A stretch of 34,906 bases of DNA from Gemmatimonadota bacterium (GCA_022563405.1 JADFNK010000022.1:1-34906), one strand, 5' to 3'; shown: positions 25,410 through 32,839, counted from the stretch's first letter. Program-made: numbers and translations. Notes: generated from the sequence alone by a model not told the origin.

Positions 25410-27103
25410 TGCCGATTCCCAAGCTCATGGGCCGCGACTGCGAGCTCTCCACGACGGGACTGACCCCCGAGGGTCGGACCCTACACTCATGGCGTGTGAC
25501 ACGACACGTGCTCGCGAACATCGACGCCGCGTTCGAGCCCGTCGGTGGAAGGGTCTGGACTCGCCGCTCATGGTGGCAGGAATCCGGACCGACGGGATCC
25601 AGATACAGCTCCAGTTACACGTCCGACGCGGGAGCTCTCTCGGGCTCGTGGCAGGGGTCCGATGGGACCAGCTCGTCCACATGGCAGGGGTCTCAGTCCA
25701 TCGACGCTCTCCGTCACTGGGCCTCGTCGGGACAGTGTTACTACTCCGACATGAGCCACCTGGAAGTTTGCACTGCGGAGACCTTGGACCCGCGTAAGCT
25801 CGCGGCCCAGTGCTTGAGCAACCTTCAAGTGTGCGAGGTGGCCCGCAAGCGGGCGGAGGCAGAGGCCGAGCCGGGCACCACGTACGCCCTCACCACGGCC
25901 AACGTGGACATCGTGGATCCCGGAGTCTCGTGGGGCACACACTTCAACGTCGCGGTGGAGCCCGATCTCTGGGAGGACCTGTTCGACGACATCAGGCGCC
26001 CGGCACGGTTGGGCTTCGTGTCCAGCGCCCTGGCCGCTCTGATTCCGTTCTTCGGTGCCGGCTACGTTCTCCCACTGCGCTCCGGGCCGCGTCTCAGCCT
26101 CAGTGCTCGAGCCCACCACCTGACCCGCTTGAGCACTCTTCCCACCACCGAGACCTACGCCCGAGGGCTTCTCAACGCCCGCCGGGAACCCCACGCTCAG
26201 GGAGAGGATCGGCTGCACCTCATCGGCTTCGATCTCGCGCTTGCCAGCGGGGCGCTTCTGGCTTCCACACTCCAGTGCTGCCTCGCCGCCGCCGAGCTTG
26301 GGTTTGCAGGGCTGGGACTGTACGAGCCCGTCCGAGCCTTGGGCGCATGGAGCCTCGGACTCGACGCCACGACGGGCCGGCTGACCGGTGTGGCCAGGTT
26401 GGCCGATGGTGAGCGGATCACCCTTCCCCTCTACATGCGAAGGTTGGTCTCCCTCCTCATCGGTCTGGTCGACGACGGATCCATCCCCGAAGAGGTCGCT
26501 CCAGGTGCGTCCGAGCTTCTCCCGAAGGTCCTGGATCTGACCCACTTCCTGGAAGAAGGCTCGCTGGATCGGTACGCACCCCACCTGGATTGGGCCGCTA
26601 AGCTGCTGGTTCTCGTCGACCTGTGCCGACGGGACGGCATGAAGCTGGACGACATGCCGATCCGGGTCGCTGATCACGACTACGCCTCCAGCGACCCGAG
26701 TCGGGGTCACTTCTGGAAGCTCTGGGAGCAGGGTCGCGTGGACCCGCTCGTGAGCCACGAAGACGTCGAGGCCTGCCTCCTGGACGGTCCCGAAGATGGC
26801 CGTGGTTGGGCCCGGGGACGGCTGATTCGGGACTACGGAGATCGAATCACCGACGTGAATTGGAGCCACGTGGAGCTCAGAGGGGAGGGGTCGTTCTGGG
26901 GATCCCGGGTCCGCGTCGAGATGCCCCGGCCGAGCAGTCTATCCCGCGACGTTTTTGAGCCGGTACTGGCCGCGGCTCGCGACGTCGAGGAGATCGGGCG
27001 GTTACTCCCGACCGATCCCGTGGAATCCCCGGAGGTGGAGGCGGAGGGTGATCTGCGGGCCGAAATCGTAGCTCCCGCAGGCGGGGTTCTCCGGCTGACC
27101 TGA
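25409..27103 (+). CDS. Divergent Dop/PafA-family protein (candidate Pup deamidase/depupylase)
   Basis: 564 residues with carboxylate-amine ligase-like landmarks of the Pup ligase family: 'MGRDCEL' (7-13) for the family's GIETE (Asp10, Glu12), 'YYSDMSHLEVCTAET' (111-125) with Asp114 at the catalytic Asp and Glu119, Glu124 for ATP/metal, 'VSWGTHFN' (173-180) for 'YGCHEN', and 'NARREPHA...RLHLIGFD' (256-275) for the 'RDEPHA...RLHVIVGD' region. A Ser/Gly/Trp-rich insertion at about 54-98 sits between the first two motifs, where Dop carries its loop, favouring Dop over PafA. It is longer than either (about 480-500). It overlaps the AAA gene by one base. The family call is firm; the deamidase assignment is inference. 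Confidence 0.75.
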   Translation: MPIPKLMGRDCELSTTGLTPEGRTLHSWRVTRHVLANIDAAFEPVGGRVWTRRSWWQESGPTGSRYSSSYTSDAGALSGSWQGSDGTSSSTWQGSQSIDALRHWASSGQCYYSDMSHLEVCTAETLDPRKLAAQCLSNLQVCEVARKRAEAEAEPGTTYALTTANVDIVDPGVSWGTHFNVAVEPDLWEDLFDDIRRPARLGFVSSALAALIPFFGAGYVLPLRSGPRLSLSARAHHLTRLSTLPTTETYARGLLNARREPHAQGEDRLHLIGFDLALASGALLASTLQCCLAAAELGFAGLGLYEPVRALGAWSLGLDATTGRLTGVARLADGERITLPLYMRRLVSLLIGLVDDGSIPEEVAPGASELLPKVLDLTHFLEEGSLDRYAPHLDWAAKLLVLVDLCRRDGMKLDDMPIRVADHDYASSDPSRGHFWKLWEQGRVDPLVSHEDVEACLLDGPEDGRGWARGRLIRDYGDRITDVNWSHVELRGEGSFWGSRVRVEMPRPSSLSRDVFEPVLAAARDVEEIGRLLPTDPVESPEVEAEGDLRAEIVAPAGGVLRLT

Positions 27104-27195
27104 CCCACGAACCGAGAATTCTGGAGAGGCCGAGCATCTCTCCGGCATGGCCTTTCGACACACATCGTTCGGCACACATTAAGGAGGACATCAGA
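27104..27195 (+). promoter_or_regulatory. Leader of the Pup-like gene: stem-loop, direct repeat and strong SD
   Basis: In an operon of overlapping genes this 92-nt gap stands out. GGAGAG (27123-27128) pairs with CTCTCC (27138-27143) over a 9-nt loop. Two 12-bp copies of TTCGRCACACAT follow at 27154-27165 and 27168-27179 (14-bp period, one mismatch). A perfect AAGGAGG (27181-27187) lies 8 nt before the ATG. This suggests separate, higher expression of the Pup-like protein, by internal promoter, mRNA processing or simply strong translation. Confidence 0.5.
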
Positions 27196-27399
27196 ATGGA
27201 TCAGCAACGGAATCTTCAGCCGCCGACCCGTCGCACCGACGCGGTGGGCCCAAGCTCCGTCGAGCCCGAGCCCGAGAGCTCGCTTCTCCAGGAAGCACTG
27301 GGTTGGGCCGGGAGCGCTCGGGAAGCCCACGCGAGGATCGAAAACGAGCAGGCCGCAGACCTTCTGGCCACTCGGCGGCGCAACGGCCCCGGCCAATGA
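27196..27399 (+). CDS. Pup/UBact-like small protein modifier ending in Gln
   Basis: 67 residues, the size of Pup (about 64). The N-terminal third is polar and Pro-rich, apparently disordered; residues about 29-60 ('SLLQEALGWAGSAREAHARI' onward) are predicted helical, as in the Mpa-binding part of Pup; the C-terminus is RRRNGPGQ. Terminal Gln implies activation by deamidation before ligation, and the two Dop/PafA-family genes lie on either side. The usual Gly-Gly-Gln is Gly-Pro-Gly-Gln here. There is no lysine or cysteine at all, so chains on itself cannot form. It has the best SD in the operon and its stop overlaps the next gene's start (ATGA at 27396). Confidence 0.72.
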   Translation: MDQQRNLQPPTRRTDAVGPSSVEPEPESSLLQEALGWAGSAREAHARIENEQAADLLATRRRNGPGQ

Positions 27400-28796
27400 C
27401 CTCGTCGCGCTGCTTGTTTTCCCTCGAGCAGGAGTGCCAGACCACGGTCGAGGCGACCGACGGGGAAGCTCAGATCTCCGAAACACTCAGGCGCTTTCTG
27501 AAGATCTTCGGCGATCTGGCCCCTTCCCTCCCTGGCGAGGGGGGCCTGTTCAACGCGTACGGGCGAGTGTACGTCGACATCAACCATCACCTGGAGTTCT
27601 CGGCCCTCGAGTGCGATTCGCCCTATGTGCTCGCGCAGATGGTCGACACGCAGTACGGGCTGGCTACGAAAGCGACGGCAGAGCTCGGGCGGCGCGGCGG
27701 TCGGAGTGCTAAGGGCGGCGGCGTGAAGCTGTTGCTCGTCAACAACAACCACAACGGACTCCTACGCCCGGAGACCGCGTTCTGGGGGACCCACGAGAAC
27801 TACCTCATCGACGGTCCGGCTCAGGACCTCGCGGACCTCACGCTCCCGTTTCTGGTCACGCGTCTGTACGGTGGCGCCGGTGGTGTGCTCTTTCCCACCG
27901 CCGAGTTTCTGGCGGGTACGCGGCCCTTGGCCATGGAGCTCGCGACCGGAGGACACACGACGGGGAATCGAGCCATCTACTCGACCTGCCGCGAGGAGCA
28001 CCACATGGGACCCCGTCCCAAGGGTCGCCGGCTCCACCTGATCCTCGGCGATGGTCACCGCAGCCAATTCAACCTTGCCCTTCAGTTCGGAGCCACTGCG
28101 CTGGCCCTGAAGGCGATCCAGTCGGACCGGGAGCTGGGGGCTCAGTTGGGAAAGGTGACGCTGCGGCGGCGGGGCGAGGGTTGGGTGGGCACACTCCAGC
28201 GTCTGAACAAGTTGGCCAACCCAGGGGAGCCTCCGCGGGTGGATCCATCCGTGATCGAGGTGCAGCGTATCTACCTCGACGCCGCGGGCCGGTGGGTGGC
28301 GTCCATGTCGGATCCGCAGGAATGGATGGCGCAAATTCTCGAGGATTGGGAACTGACCCTGGATGCATACGAGCGGGCCGATCGCTCCTGGCTCGCGCCC
28401 CGGTTGGATGCGTTCACCAAGTACGAGCTCTACAGCGCCTACTTGGAGGACCGCGGATCATCGTGGGCCGAGCTCGTCGACGACATCGAGGCCCTGAGCA
28501 CGTTGGGGCTTCTGGATCACGACTACCACTCCATCTCCGAGCCCGTGTCGGCCTTCTCGGACCTGGAGCAGCGCGGTCTGCTCAGCCAGCGTGTGGGAGA
28601 CCGGATCGAGCCCGGGAGTGAAGAAGAGCCTTACGTACCCGCCGTGGGTACCCGGGCGCGGGCGCGGGCGAGATTCATCAAGGAGCATTCGGGTCGAACC
28701 GATCTGATCATGAGTTGGGACCGCGTGTTCGAGCTGCCACCCAATGAGCGGGTGAGGACGCTGTTCGATCCGTTTGCGGAAGCGTATGCGGGGTAA
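27396..28796 (+). CDS. PafA/Dop-family Pup ligase-like protein
   Basis: 466 residues, close to PafA (about 480). Motifs align well: 'FSLEQE' (8-13; Glu11, Glu13), 'RVYVDINHHLEFSALECD' (57-74; catalytic Asp61, Glu67, Glu72), 'AFWGTHENYLI' for 'SYGCHENYLI', 'LPFLVTRLYGGAG' for 'LPFLVTR...GAG', 'CREEHH...RLHLILGD' for 'RDEPHA...RLHVIVGD', and the C-terminal 'DRVFELPPNERVRTLFDPF'. No Dop-type loop lies before the Asp, so I favour ligase (PafA) activity: ATP-dependent isopeptide bond between the modifier's C-terminal Glu side chain and a target lysine. ATG 27396 gives a 4-nt overlap with the Pup-like stop. Ligase versus deamidase is not certain. Confidence 0.85.
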   Translation: MTSSRCLFSLEQECQTTVEATDGEAQISETLRRFLKIFGDLAPSLPGEGGLFNAYGRVYVDINHHLEFSALECDSPYVLAQMVDTQYGLATKATAELGRRGGRSAKGGGVKLLLVNNNHNGLLRPETAFWGTHENYLIDGPAQDLADLTLPFLVTRLYGGAGGVLFPTAEFLAGTRPLAMELATGGHTTGNRAIYSTCREEHHMGPRPKGRRLHLILGDGHRSQFNLALQFGATALALKAIQSDRELGAQLGKVTLRRRGEGWVGTLQRLNKLANPGEPPRVDPSVIEVQRIYLDAAGRWVASMSDPQEWMAQILEDWELTLDAYERADRSWLAPRLDAFTKYELYSAYLEDRGSSWAELVDDIEALSTLGLLDHDYHSISEPVSAFSDLEQRGLLSQRVGDRIEPGSEEEPYVPAVGTRARARARFIKEHSGRTDLIMSWDRVFELPPNERVRTLFDPFAEAYAG

Positions 28797-28821
28797 GGGG
28801 GTGGGATCTCGGCGCCTGGAC

Positions 28822-28869
28822 AACTGAAGGCATGGGAACTTGAAGGCCTAGGAACCTGAAGGCATGGGA
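28822..28869 (+). repeat. Three 16-bp tandem repeats spanning the FtsZ-like start codon
   Basis: Copies at 28822-28837, 28838-28853 and 28854-28869 share the consensus ACYTGAAGGCATGGGA. Each carries GAAGG, and copies one and three an ATG; the third supplies the real start at 28864. The first ATG is closed after three codons by TGA. The array duplicates the ribosome-binding/start element, so copy number could tune translation. Confidence 0.8.
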
Positions 28870-29958
28870 ATCACGAGACGGGAATTCGTAGCGCAGATGG
28901 GGGCCGGCGCTGCGATTATTGTGGGCGTGCCCACCCTGCCCACACTTCCCACCCCGCCCACCGACCGCTCCCAAAAATGGTTGATCCTGCCCTCGCAACC
29001 TTGCATCAGGGTTATCGGCGTGGGTGGAGCCGGAACGCTCGTGCTGGACCGGATGGCCGGGATCGGTCACGCGGGGATCGACCTGATAACCGTCGATACC
29101 GACGCGCAGAACCTGCGGTTCAGACGGGCCGCGGTGAAGCTGCACATTGGAGAGGCCGTCCCCCGTGGTCTGTGCGGGGGCGGAGGACGGGTCGAGTACG
29201 GAAGAGGCGCAGCCGAGGAGAGCAGGGAGCGCGTACACGCCGTCCTCGAGGGGGCTGATGTCGTCGTCGTGGTCGCGGGACTGGGGGGTGGCACAGGAAC
29301 CGGGGCCGCCCCCGTGGTTGCAGAGGTGGCGCGGAGACTGGGGGCGTTGACCCTGGGAGTCGTCTCACTCCCCTTCGAGTTCGAGGGGCAGCGACGCAGA
29401 CGCCAGGCCGCCAACGGAGTCAGGGAGCTGGCCGACCGGCTGGACACCACCGTCGTCGTCCCCAGTCGCGCTCTGGTGCCACCAGCCGATTCCAACATCC
29501 TGTTGAGCCATGCGCTAGAGCGCGTCGACGAGCTCATGTTGCAAGCCACCCAAAGCCTCACCGTTCCGCTCGTTCAGCCAGGCCTGATCAACATCGGCTT
29601 CAGCGATTACCGGGAACTCTTCAACCAGAGCGGACCCGCGCTCGTGGCGGCCGCTGTGAGCGATGGCGAACATCGGGCGAGAGGCGCGGCGCAGGCGTTG
29701 CTCGAACACCCGGTCCTCGATGGTGTCGATCTGCGGTGTGCTTCCGCGGCGTTGGTGACGATCGCCACCGGCATGGGCGATGACGACCTGACGATTGGTG
29801 AGATCGACGAGATCTCCACCGTGTTGTACGACAGGTTGAGGGAAGCGATGGTCGTGTTGACCAATGTCCAGGATCCGACGCTCGGCAGGGGGTGCCGTGT
29901 TACGCTCACTGCGCTGGGCCTCGACAAGGTCCTGGGACCGGATCCCGCGCTTTGTTGA
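28864..29958 (+). CDS. FtsZ-like tubulin-superfamily GTPase with a Tat-like N-terminus
   Basis: 364 residues. The GTPase domain closely follows FtsZ: 'RVIGVGGAG' (49-57), 'GIDLITVDTDAQNL' (71-84), tubulin signature GGGTGTG (141-147), 'GALTLGVVSLPFEFEGQRRRRQA' region, and 'GLINIGFSDYR' (240-250). In this catalytic T7 loop the first FtsZ Asp is Gly245 while the second is kept (Asp248), so GTP hydrolysis may be weakened. The N-terminus reads TRREF (4-8) then a short hydrophobic run 'GAGAAIIVGV' and Pro-rich linker, a Tat-signal-like segment never expected on FtsZ. The C-terminal FtsA/ZipA-binding peptide is absent. This is a dedicated paralogue, not the cell-division gene. 67 nt after the PafA-like gene. 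Confidence 0.82.
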   Translation: MGITRREFVAQMGAGAAIIVGVPTLPTLPTPPTDRSQKWLILPSQPCIRVIGVGGAGTLVLDRMAGIGHAGIDLITVDTDAQNLRFRRAAVKLHIGEAVPRGLCGGGGRVEYGRGAAEESRERVHAVLEGADVVVVVAGLGGGTGTGAAPVVAEVARRLGALTLGVVSLPFEFEGQRRRRQAANGVRELADRLDTTVVVPSRALVPPADSNILLSHALERVDELMLQATQSLTVPLVQPGLINIGFSDYRELFNQSGPALVAAAVSDGEHRARGAAQALLEHPVLDGVDLRCASAALVTIATGMGDDDLTIGEIDEISTVLYDRLREAMVVLTNVQDPTLGRGCRVTLTALGLDKVLGPDPALC

Positions 29959-29994
29959 GGCGGTGCATGGCCTCTGCGGCTTCGGGAGGTACAT

Positions 29995-30210
29995 ATGGGC
30001 GATCAAGATCACACGCGCGCCAACGACCGTACGATCCGCGTGTTCATCTCGTCGACGTTCCGTGACATGATCGAGGAGTGCGATGAGTTGATGACGCACA
30101 CGTGGCCGGAGCTGCGCCGGCTATGCCAGGAACGCCAGGTCGAATTGGTGGAGGTGGACCTGCGGTGGGGCATCGCATCGCGCTCGGCGCCGAGCGAAAC
30201 TCGGTGCTAG
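29995..30210 (+). pseudogene. Truncated DUF4062-domain gene
   Basis: The 71 codons begin with a good SD (GGGAGG 29984-29989 region) and encode 'TIRVFISSTFRDMIEECDEL' and 'VELVEVDLRWGIA', the start of DUF4062, a domain found at the N-terminus of large NACHT/WD40/TPR conflict proteins. The family normally continues to 'C--EI--C--FIGLLG-RYG' and then several hundred residues; here the frame stops just after WGI. It is a remnant cut off by a rearrangement at about 30200-30240, or much less likely a small stand-alone protein. Confidence 0.72.
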
Positions 30211-30240
30211 GTATGGTGCTCGTCCAAGGCGGGAGGCTAG

Positions 30241-30447
30241 TTTTTGTTCGGATCCGCGATTGGACTCGGGATCGGATTCCTGCTGAGCCGGCTCACCGCG
30301 AGCCTGGTCGTCGGGGTCGGACCGAACGACCCGGTCACCTTCATCGGCGTCCCGCTGGTACTGCTCGCGACCGCCCTGGTGGCCAACCTCATCCCGGCGC
30401 TCAGGGCAACCCGCATCGATCCCATATCTTTAGTCTTTGGAGGTTGA
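30241..30447 (+). pseudogene. 3' remnant of an FtsX/MacB-like (ADOP) permease gene
   Basis: About 68 codons ending 'ALVANLIPALRATRIDPISLVFGG' preceded by 'SRLTASLVVGVGPNDPVTFIG', the last transmembrane segment and terminal 'P-RRA-R-DP---L' motif of FtsX-type permeases. An in-frame TAG at 30238 closes the frame upstream; the family is normally 400-800 residues. GGGAGG at 30231-30236 before a TTG could allow translation of the stub but it cannot be a working transporter. The junction with the DUF4062 fragment marks a deletion or insertion edge. Confidence 0.75.
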
Positions 30448-30479
30448 GAAGTGAGCCCATGTGAAAAAGGTGGAAGCAG

Positions 30480-31013
30480 GTGAACGAGGTCAAAACAGAG
30501 TCTCCCGTGGTAAGCTGGGTGATCGGTGTCCTGTCGGTCGTCGTGGTCACCGCTGTGGTCATCGTACTCTACGGCTTGCCGGAGCGCGGCGCGGCACCGG
30601 GTACGCCCGGAGTGCTGGCAACGGTGAACGCCGTCCTCAACGGAAGCACGGCGGCTCTCCTGCTAGCCGGCTTCGGGTTCATCCGAAAGAGAAACATCAA
30701 AGCCCACCGGACCTGTATGGTGACCGCCTTCGTTCTGTCGTCGCTCTTCCTCGTCACCTACCTGCTTCATCACGCCCAGGTCGGCTCGGTTCCTTTCCAG
30801 CATGACGGATGGATCCGCGGCGTGTACTTCGCCGTACTCGTGCCGCACGTCACGCTGGCGGCGATGATCGTTCCGCTGGCGCTGTTCACGATCTATCGCG
30901 GCTGGACCGGACGCATCGCGGAGCATCGCAAAATCGCGCGCTGGACGCTGCCGATTTGGCTTTACGTTTCCGTGAGCGGCGTCGCCGTCTACTTCATGCT
31001 CTACCACCTGTAA
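30480..31013 (+). CDS. DUF420 family membrane protein
   Basis: 177 residues with about five transmembrane segments (first at about 12-32). The family pattern 'NAVLNGSTAALLLAGFGFIRKRNIKAHRTCM' and 'LVTYLLHHAQVG', with histidines in the membrane, is that of DUF420 (YozB/CtaM-like), linked in Bacillus and Staphylococcus to haem-copper oxidase maturation. No oxidase gene is nearby. Starts at GTG 30480 with a weak AAAGG upstream. Confidence 0.82.
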   Translation: MNEVKTESPVVSWVIGVLSVVVVTAVVIVLYGLPERGAAPGTPGVLATVNAVLNGSTAALLLAGFGFIRKRNIKAHRTCMVTAFVLSSLFLVTYLLHHAQVGSVPFQHDGWIRGVYFAVLVPHVTLAAMIVPLALFTIYRGWTGRIAEHRKIARWTLPIWLYVSVSGVAVYFMLYHL

Positions 31014-31053
31014 GCTCGCCGTGCGCCAGGCAGTCCAAGGAGGACGCCTCTAA

Positions 31054-31779
31054 GTGCTGTTGGAAGCAAACTGGATCGTCTACGGATTACTCGCTTCGAT
31101 CATCGCGTCCGTGCACCTGTGGATCGGTTGGTTCGAAGTCCGGTTCGAGCGATCCGAGAACCGGTGGATCGGGTTCATTGGCGGCATCGCCGTAGGCTAC
31201 GTAACGCTGTACATGCTGCCCAAGCTGTCCCGCGTCACGGTCCGTTTTATCGCCGCCAACCCCGATGCCGCTTGGGCACTTCAGTACCGAGCGTATTTTA
31301 TTCTCCTGCTCGGTATCGTGGTTTATCTGGTCTTCGAGCGCGTTTCTCGGATGAGTGCCGGGGGCGCCAACGCGGCCAGATGGCTCGAAATCGGCGTACT
31401 GGGTCTCTACGGCTTTCTGATCGGCTACGTCGCGGTAGAACTGCCGCGATCGGAGATCAGGTTCCACGTTCTCGCCAACGTCATTCTAGCTTTGCACCTC
31501 ATGGGCATGGTGCATCGCCTGCGTAGGCACCACCCGTCGGCTCACGCGGGGTGGGGACGCATCGGGTTCGCGTTGCTGGTGGTCTTCGGCTACGTGCTCG
31601 GGGTCGTCACCGAGTTGCACGAGTTCATTATCGTCGACGCGACGGCGTTCACCGCCGGTGTCATTCTCGTCAACATCATGTCCGAGGAGTTACCCAGGGG
31701 GAAGGAAGGCCACCTGCGTTATTTCCTGATGGGCGTGGGAGTGTTTGCGGCGGTGTCCATTCTCATACCGCGGACGTGA
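31054..31779 (+). CDS. Polytopic membrane protein of unknown function
   Basis: 241 residues with about seven to eight hydrophobic segments. The distribution of buried polar residues ('LHLWIGW'-like N-terminus, 'VVTELHEFIIVDATAFTAGVILVNIMSEELPRGKEGH' region) is reminiscent of ZIP-type metal transporters, where His/Glu in the membrane bind metal, but the match is loose. GTG 31054 follows AAGGAGG at 31037-31043. It lies 40 nt after the DUF420 gene, so the two may be co-transcribed. Confidence 0.7.
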   Translation: MLLEANWIVYGLLASIIASVHLWIGWFEVRFERSENRWIGFIGGIAVGYVTLYMLPKLSRVTVRFIAANPDAAWALQYRAYFILLLGIVVYLVFERVSRMSAGGANAARWLEIGVLGLYGFLIGYVAVELPRSEIRFHVLANVILALHLMGMVHRLRRHHPSAHAGWGRIGFALLVVFGYVLGVVTELHEFIIVDATAFTAGVILVNIMSEELPRGKEGHLRYFLMGVGVFAAVSILIPRT

Positions 31780-31988
31780 ATTGGCCCCATCATCATCAGC
31801 ACCCGGACCAGGCACATCGCCGCGTACGCGAGCATGAATTTCTTCCGGGCACCCGCGCGGTCGGCGATCGCGACGAGCGAATCGCACCTCCTGAGAGGAT
31901 CCGAAACGATTGGACCCTAGTCCTATGGAGCGTGGTATCGGGTTCCGTTAGCCTTGGAAGCTCACTCAGACCACGGGGATCACCCGAG

Positions 31989-32795
31989 ATGCGCACAGTG
32001 ATCGTGACGTTGCTGTTCTTCACAGCGGCGATGGAGGTCTCGGGCCAGGAAGCGCTGGGCACGGACTTGGGCCGATGGTTGGCGGCCCTGTCGTTGGACG
32101 CTCGGATCGCCGGTGAGATGGGACGCTTCACACACGACGACTTGGAGCTGAGTGCGGGTTACCGCTCCGCCAGGGTGGCGAGCATGCGGGAGCTCGTCAC
32201 AGTGGAAGTGGACCAGGCGGTCGCAGCACTCTTACTCGGCCCGTGTGAGCCATCCGTCGAGGTCACCTACCCGTGGCAGAACGACAACGACCAGGACGTA
32301 GAGGCCGAGAAGGAGTTCTCGAAGTCGTTCATCCGGACCGAGATGTTCGCCTGTTTCGAAACGAGCCAGGCAGATCCGACCGCCGCCTTGGAAATCTACA
32401 CATCAAGCGACTTCCGGAAGGAGGTCTCGTCACGCATCGAGGAGCTGTGGGCCGAAGGAGACCTTTCCTGTGTCGAGTCCGGCGGGATCCGGGCACTTCT
32501 GTCGCCCACGAAGTCCTGTAACTCGATCACGCGCTTCTTTCAAAGTGGGATGGCAGCCGAGCACTCCCAGGTGGTGTGGAACGAGGGCCAGGATCCTTAT
32601 CAGGACGTGTACTACAAGGAGAGCGTGAAGACGTTTGTGCAGATCCCCGGCGGGCTCGCACTCCACTATCTGAACTACTCCCGGACCACCAACATGGGGA
32701 GGATGCAGCGCTGGATCGGAACAGGGAGCATCGAAGACTCGCAGAAGGATTCGGCCAAGTTGATGGCCCAGCGCTTGGCCGGCGAGAATCGCTGA
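31989..32795 (+). CDS. Secreted protein of unknown function
   Basis: 268 residues with a signal peptide ('RTVIVTLLFFTAAMEVSG', about 2-19). The mature protein is acidic, with cysteines at scattered positions ('GPCEPS', 'FACFET', 'LSCVES', 'KSCNSI') that could form disulfides. No family recognised. ATG 31989 is chosen because the signal peptide begins there; the open frame upstream is not protein-like. The 209 bp before it hold no convincing gene. Confidence 0.62.
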   Translation: MRTVIVTLLFFTAAMEVSGQEALGTDLGRWLAALSLDARIAGEMGRFTHDDLELSAGYRSARVASMRELVTVEVDQAVAALLLGPCEPSVEVTYPWQNDNDQDVEAEKEFSKSFIRTEMFACFETSQADPTAALEIYTSSDFRKEVSSRIEELWAEGDLSCVESGGIRALLSPTKSCNSITRFFQSGMAAEHSQVVWNEGQDPYQDVYYKESVKTFVQIPGGLALHYLNYSRTTNMGRMQRWIGTGSIEDSQKDSAKLMAQRLAGENR

Positions 32796-32839
32796 GTCCG
32801 ATACTTTTCTCCCTCCTCACCTAGGCCACGATCCGTCTC

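Noticed and set aside
28864..29958. The cell-division ftsZ gene
   Set aside because: It lacks the C-terminal FtsA/ZipA-binding peptide and one T7-loop Asp, has a Tat-like leader, and no ftsA, ftsQ or mur genes are near.
17433..30210. Search for mobile-element borders (integrase, tRNA attachment site, terminal inverted repeats) around the cassette
   Set aside because: None was visible; only the truncated genes at 29995-30447 hint at a boundary, so I do not call an element.
31782..31887. A membrane-protein-like minus-strand peptide between two genes
   Set aside because: A short hydrophobic reading exists but has no start site, no homology I recognise and is too short to support even as a remnant.
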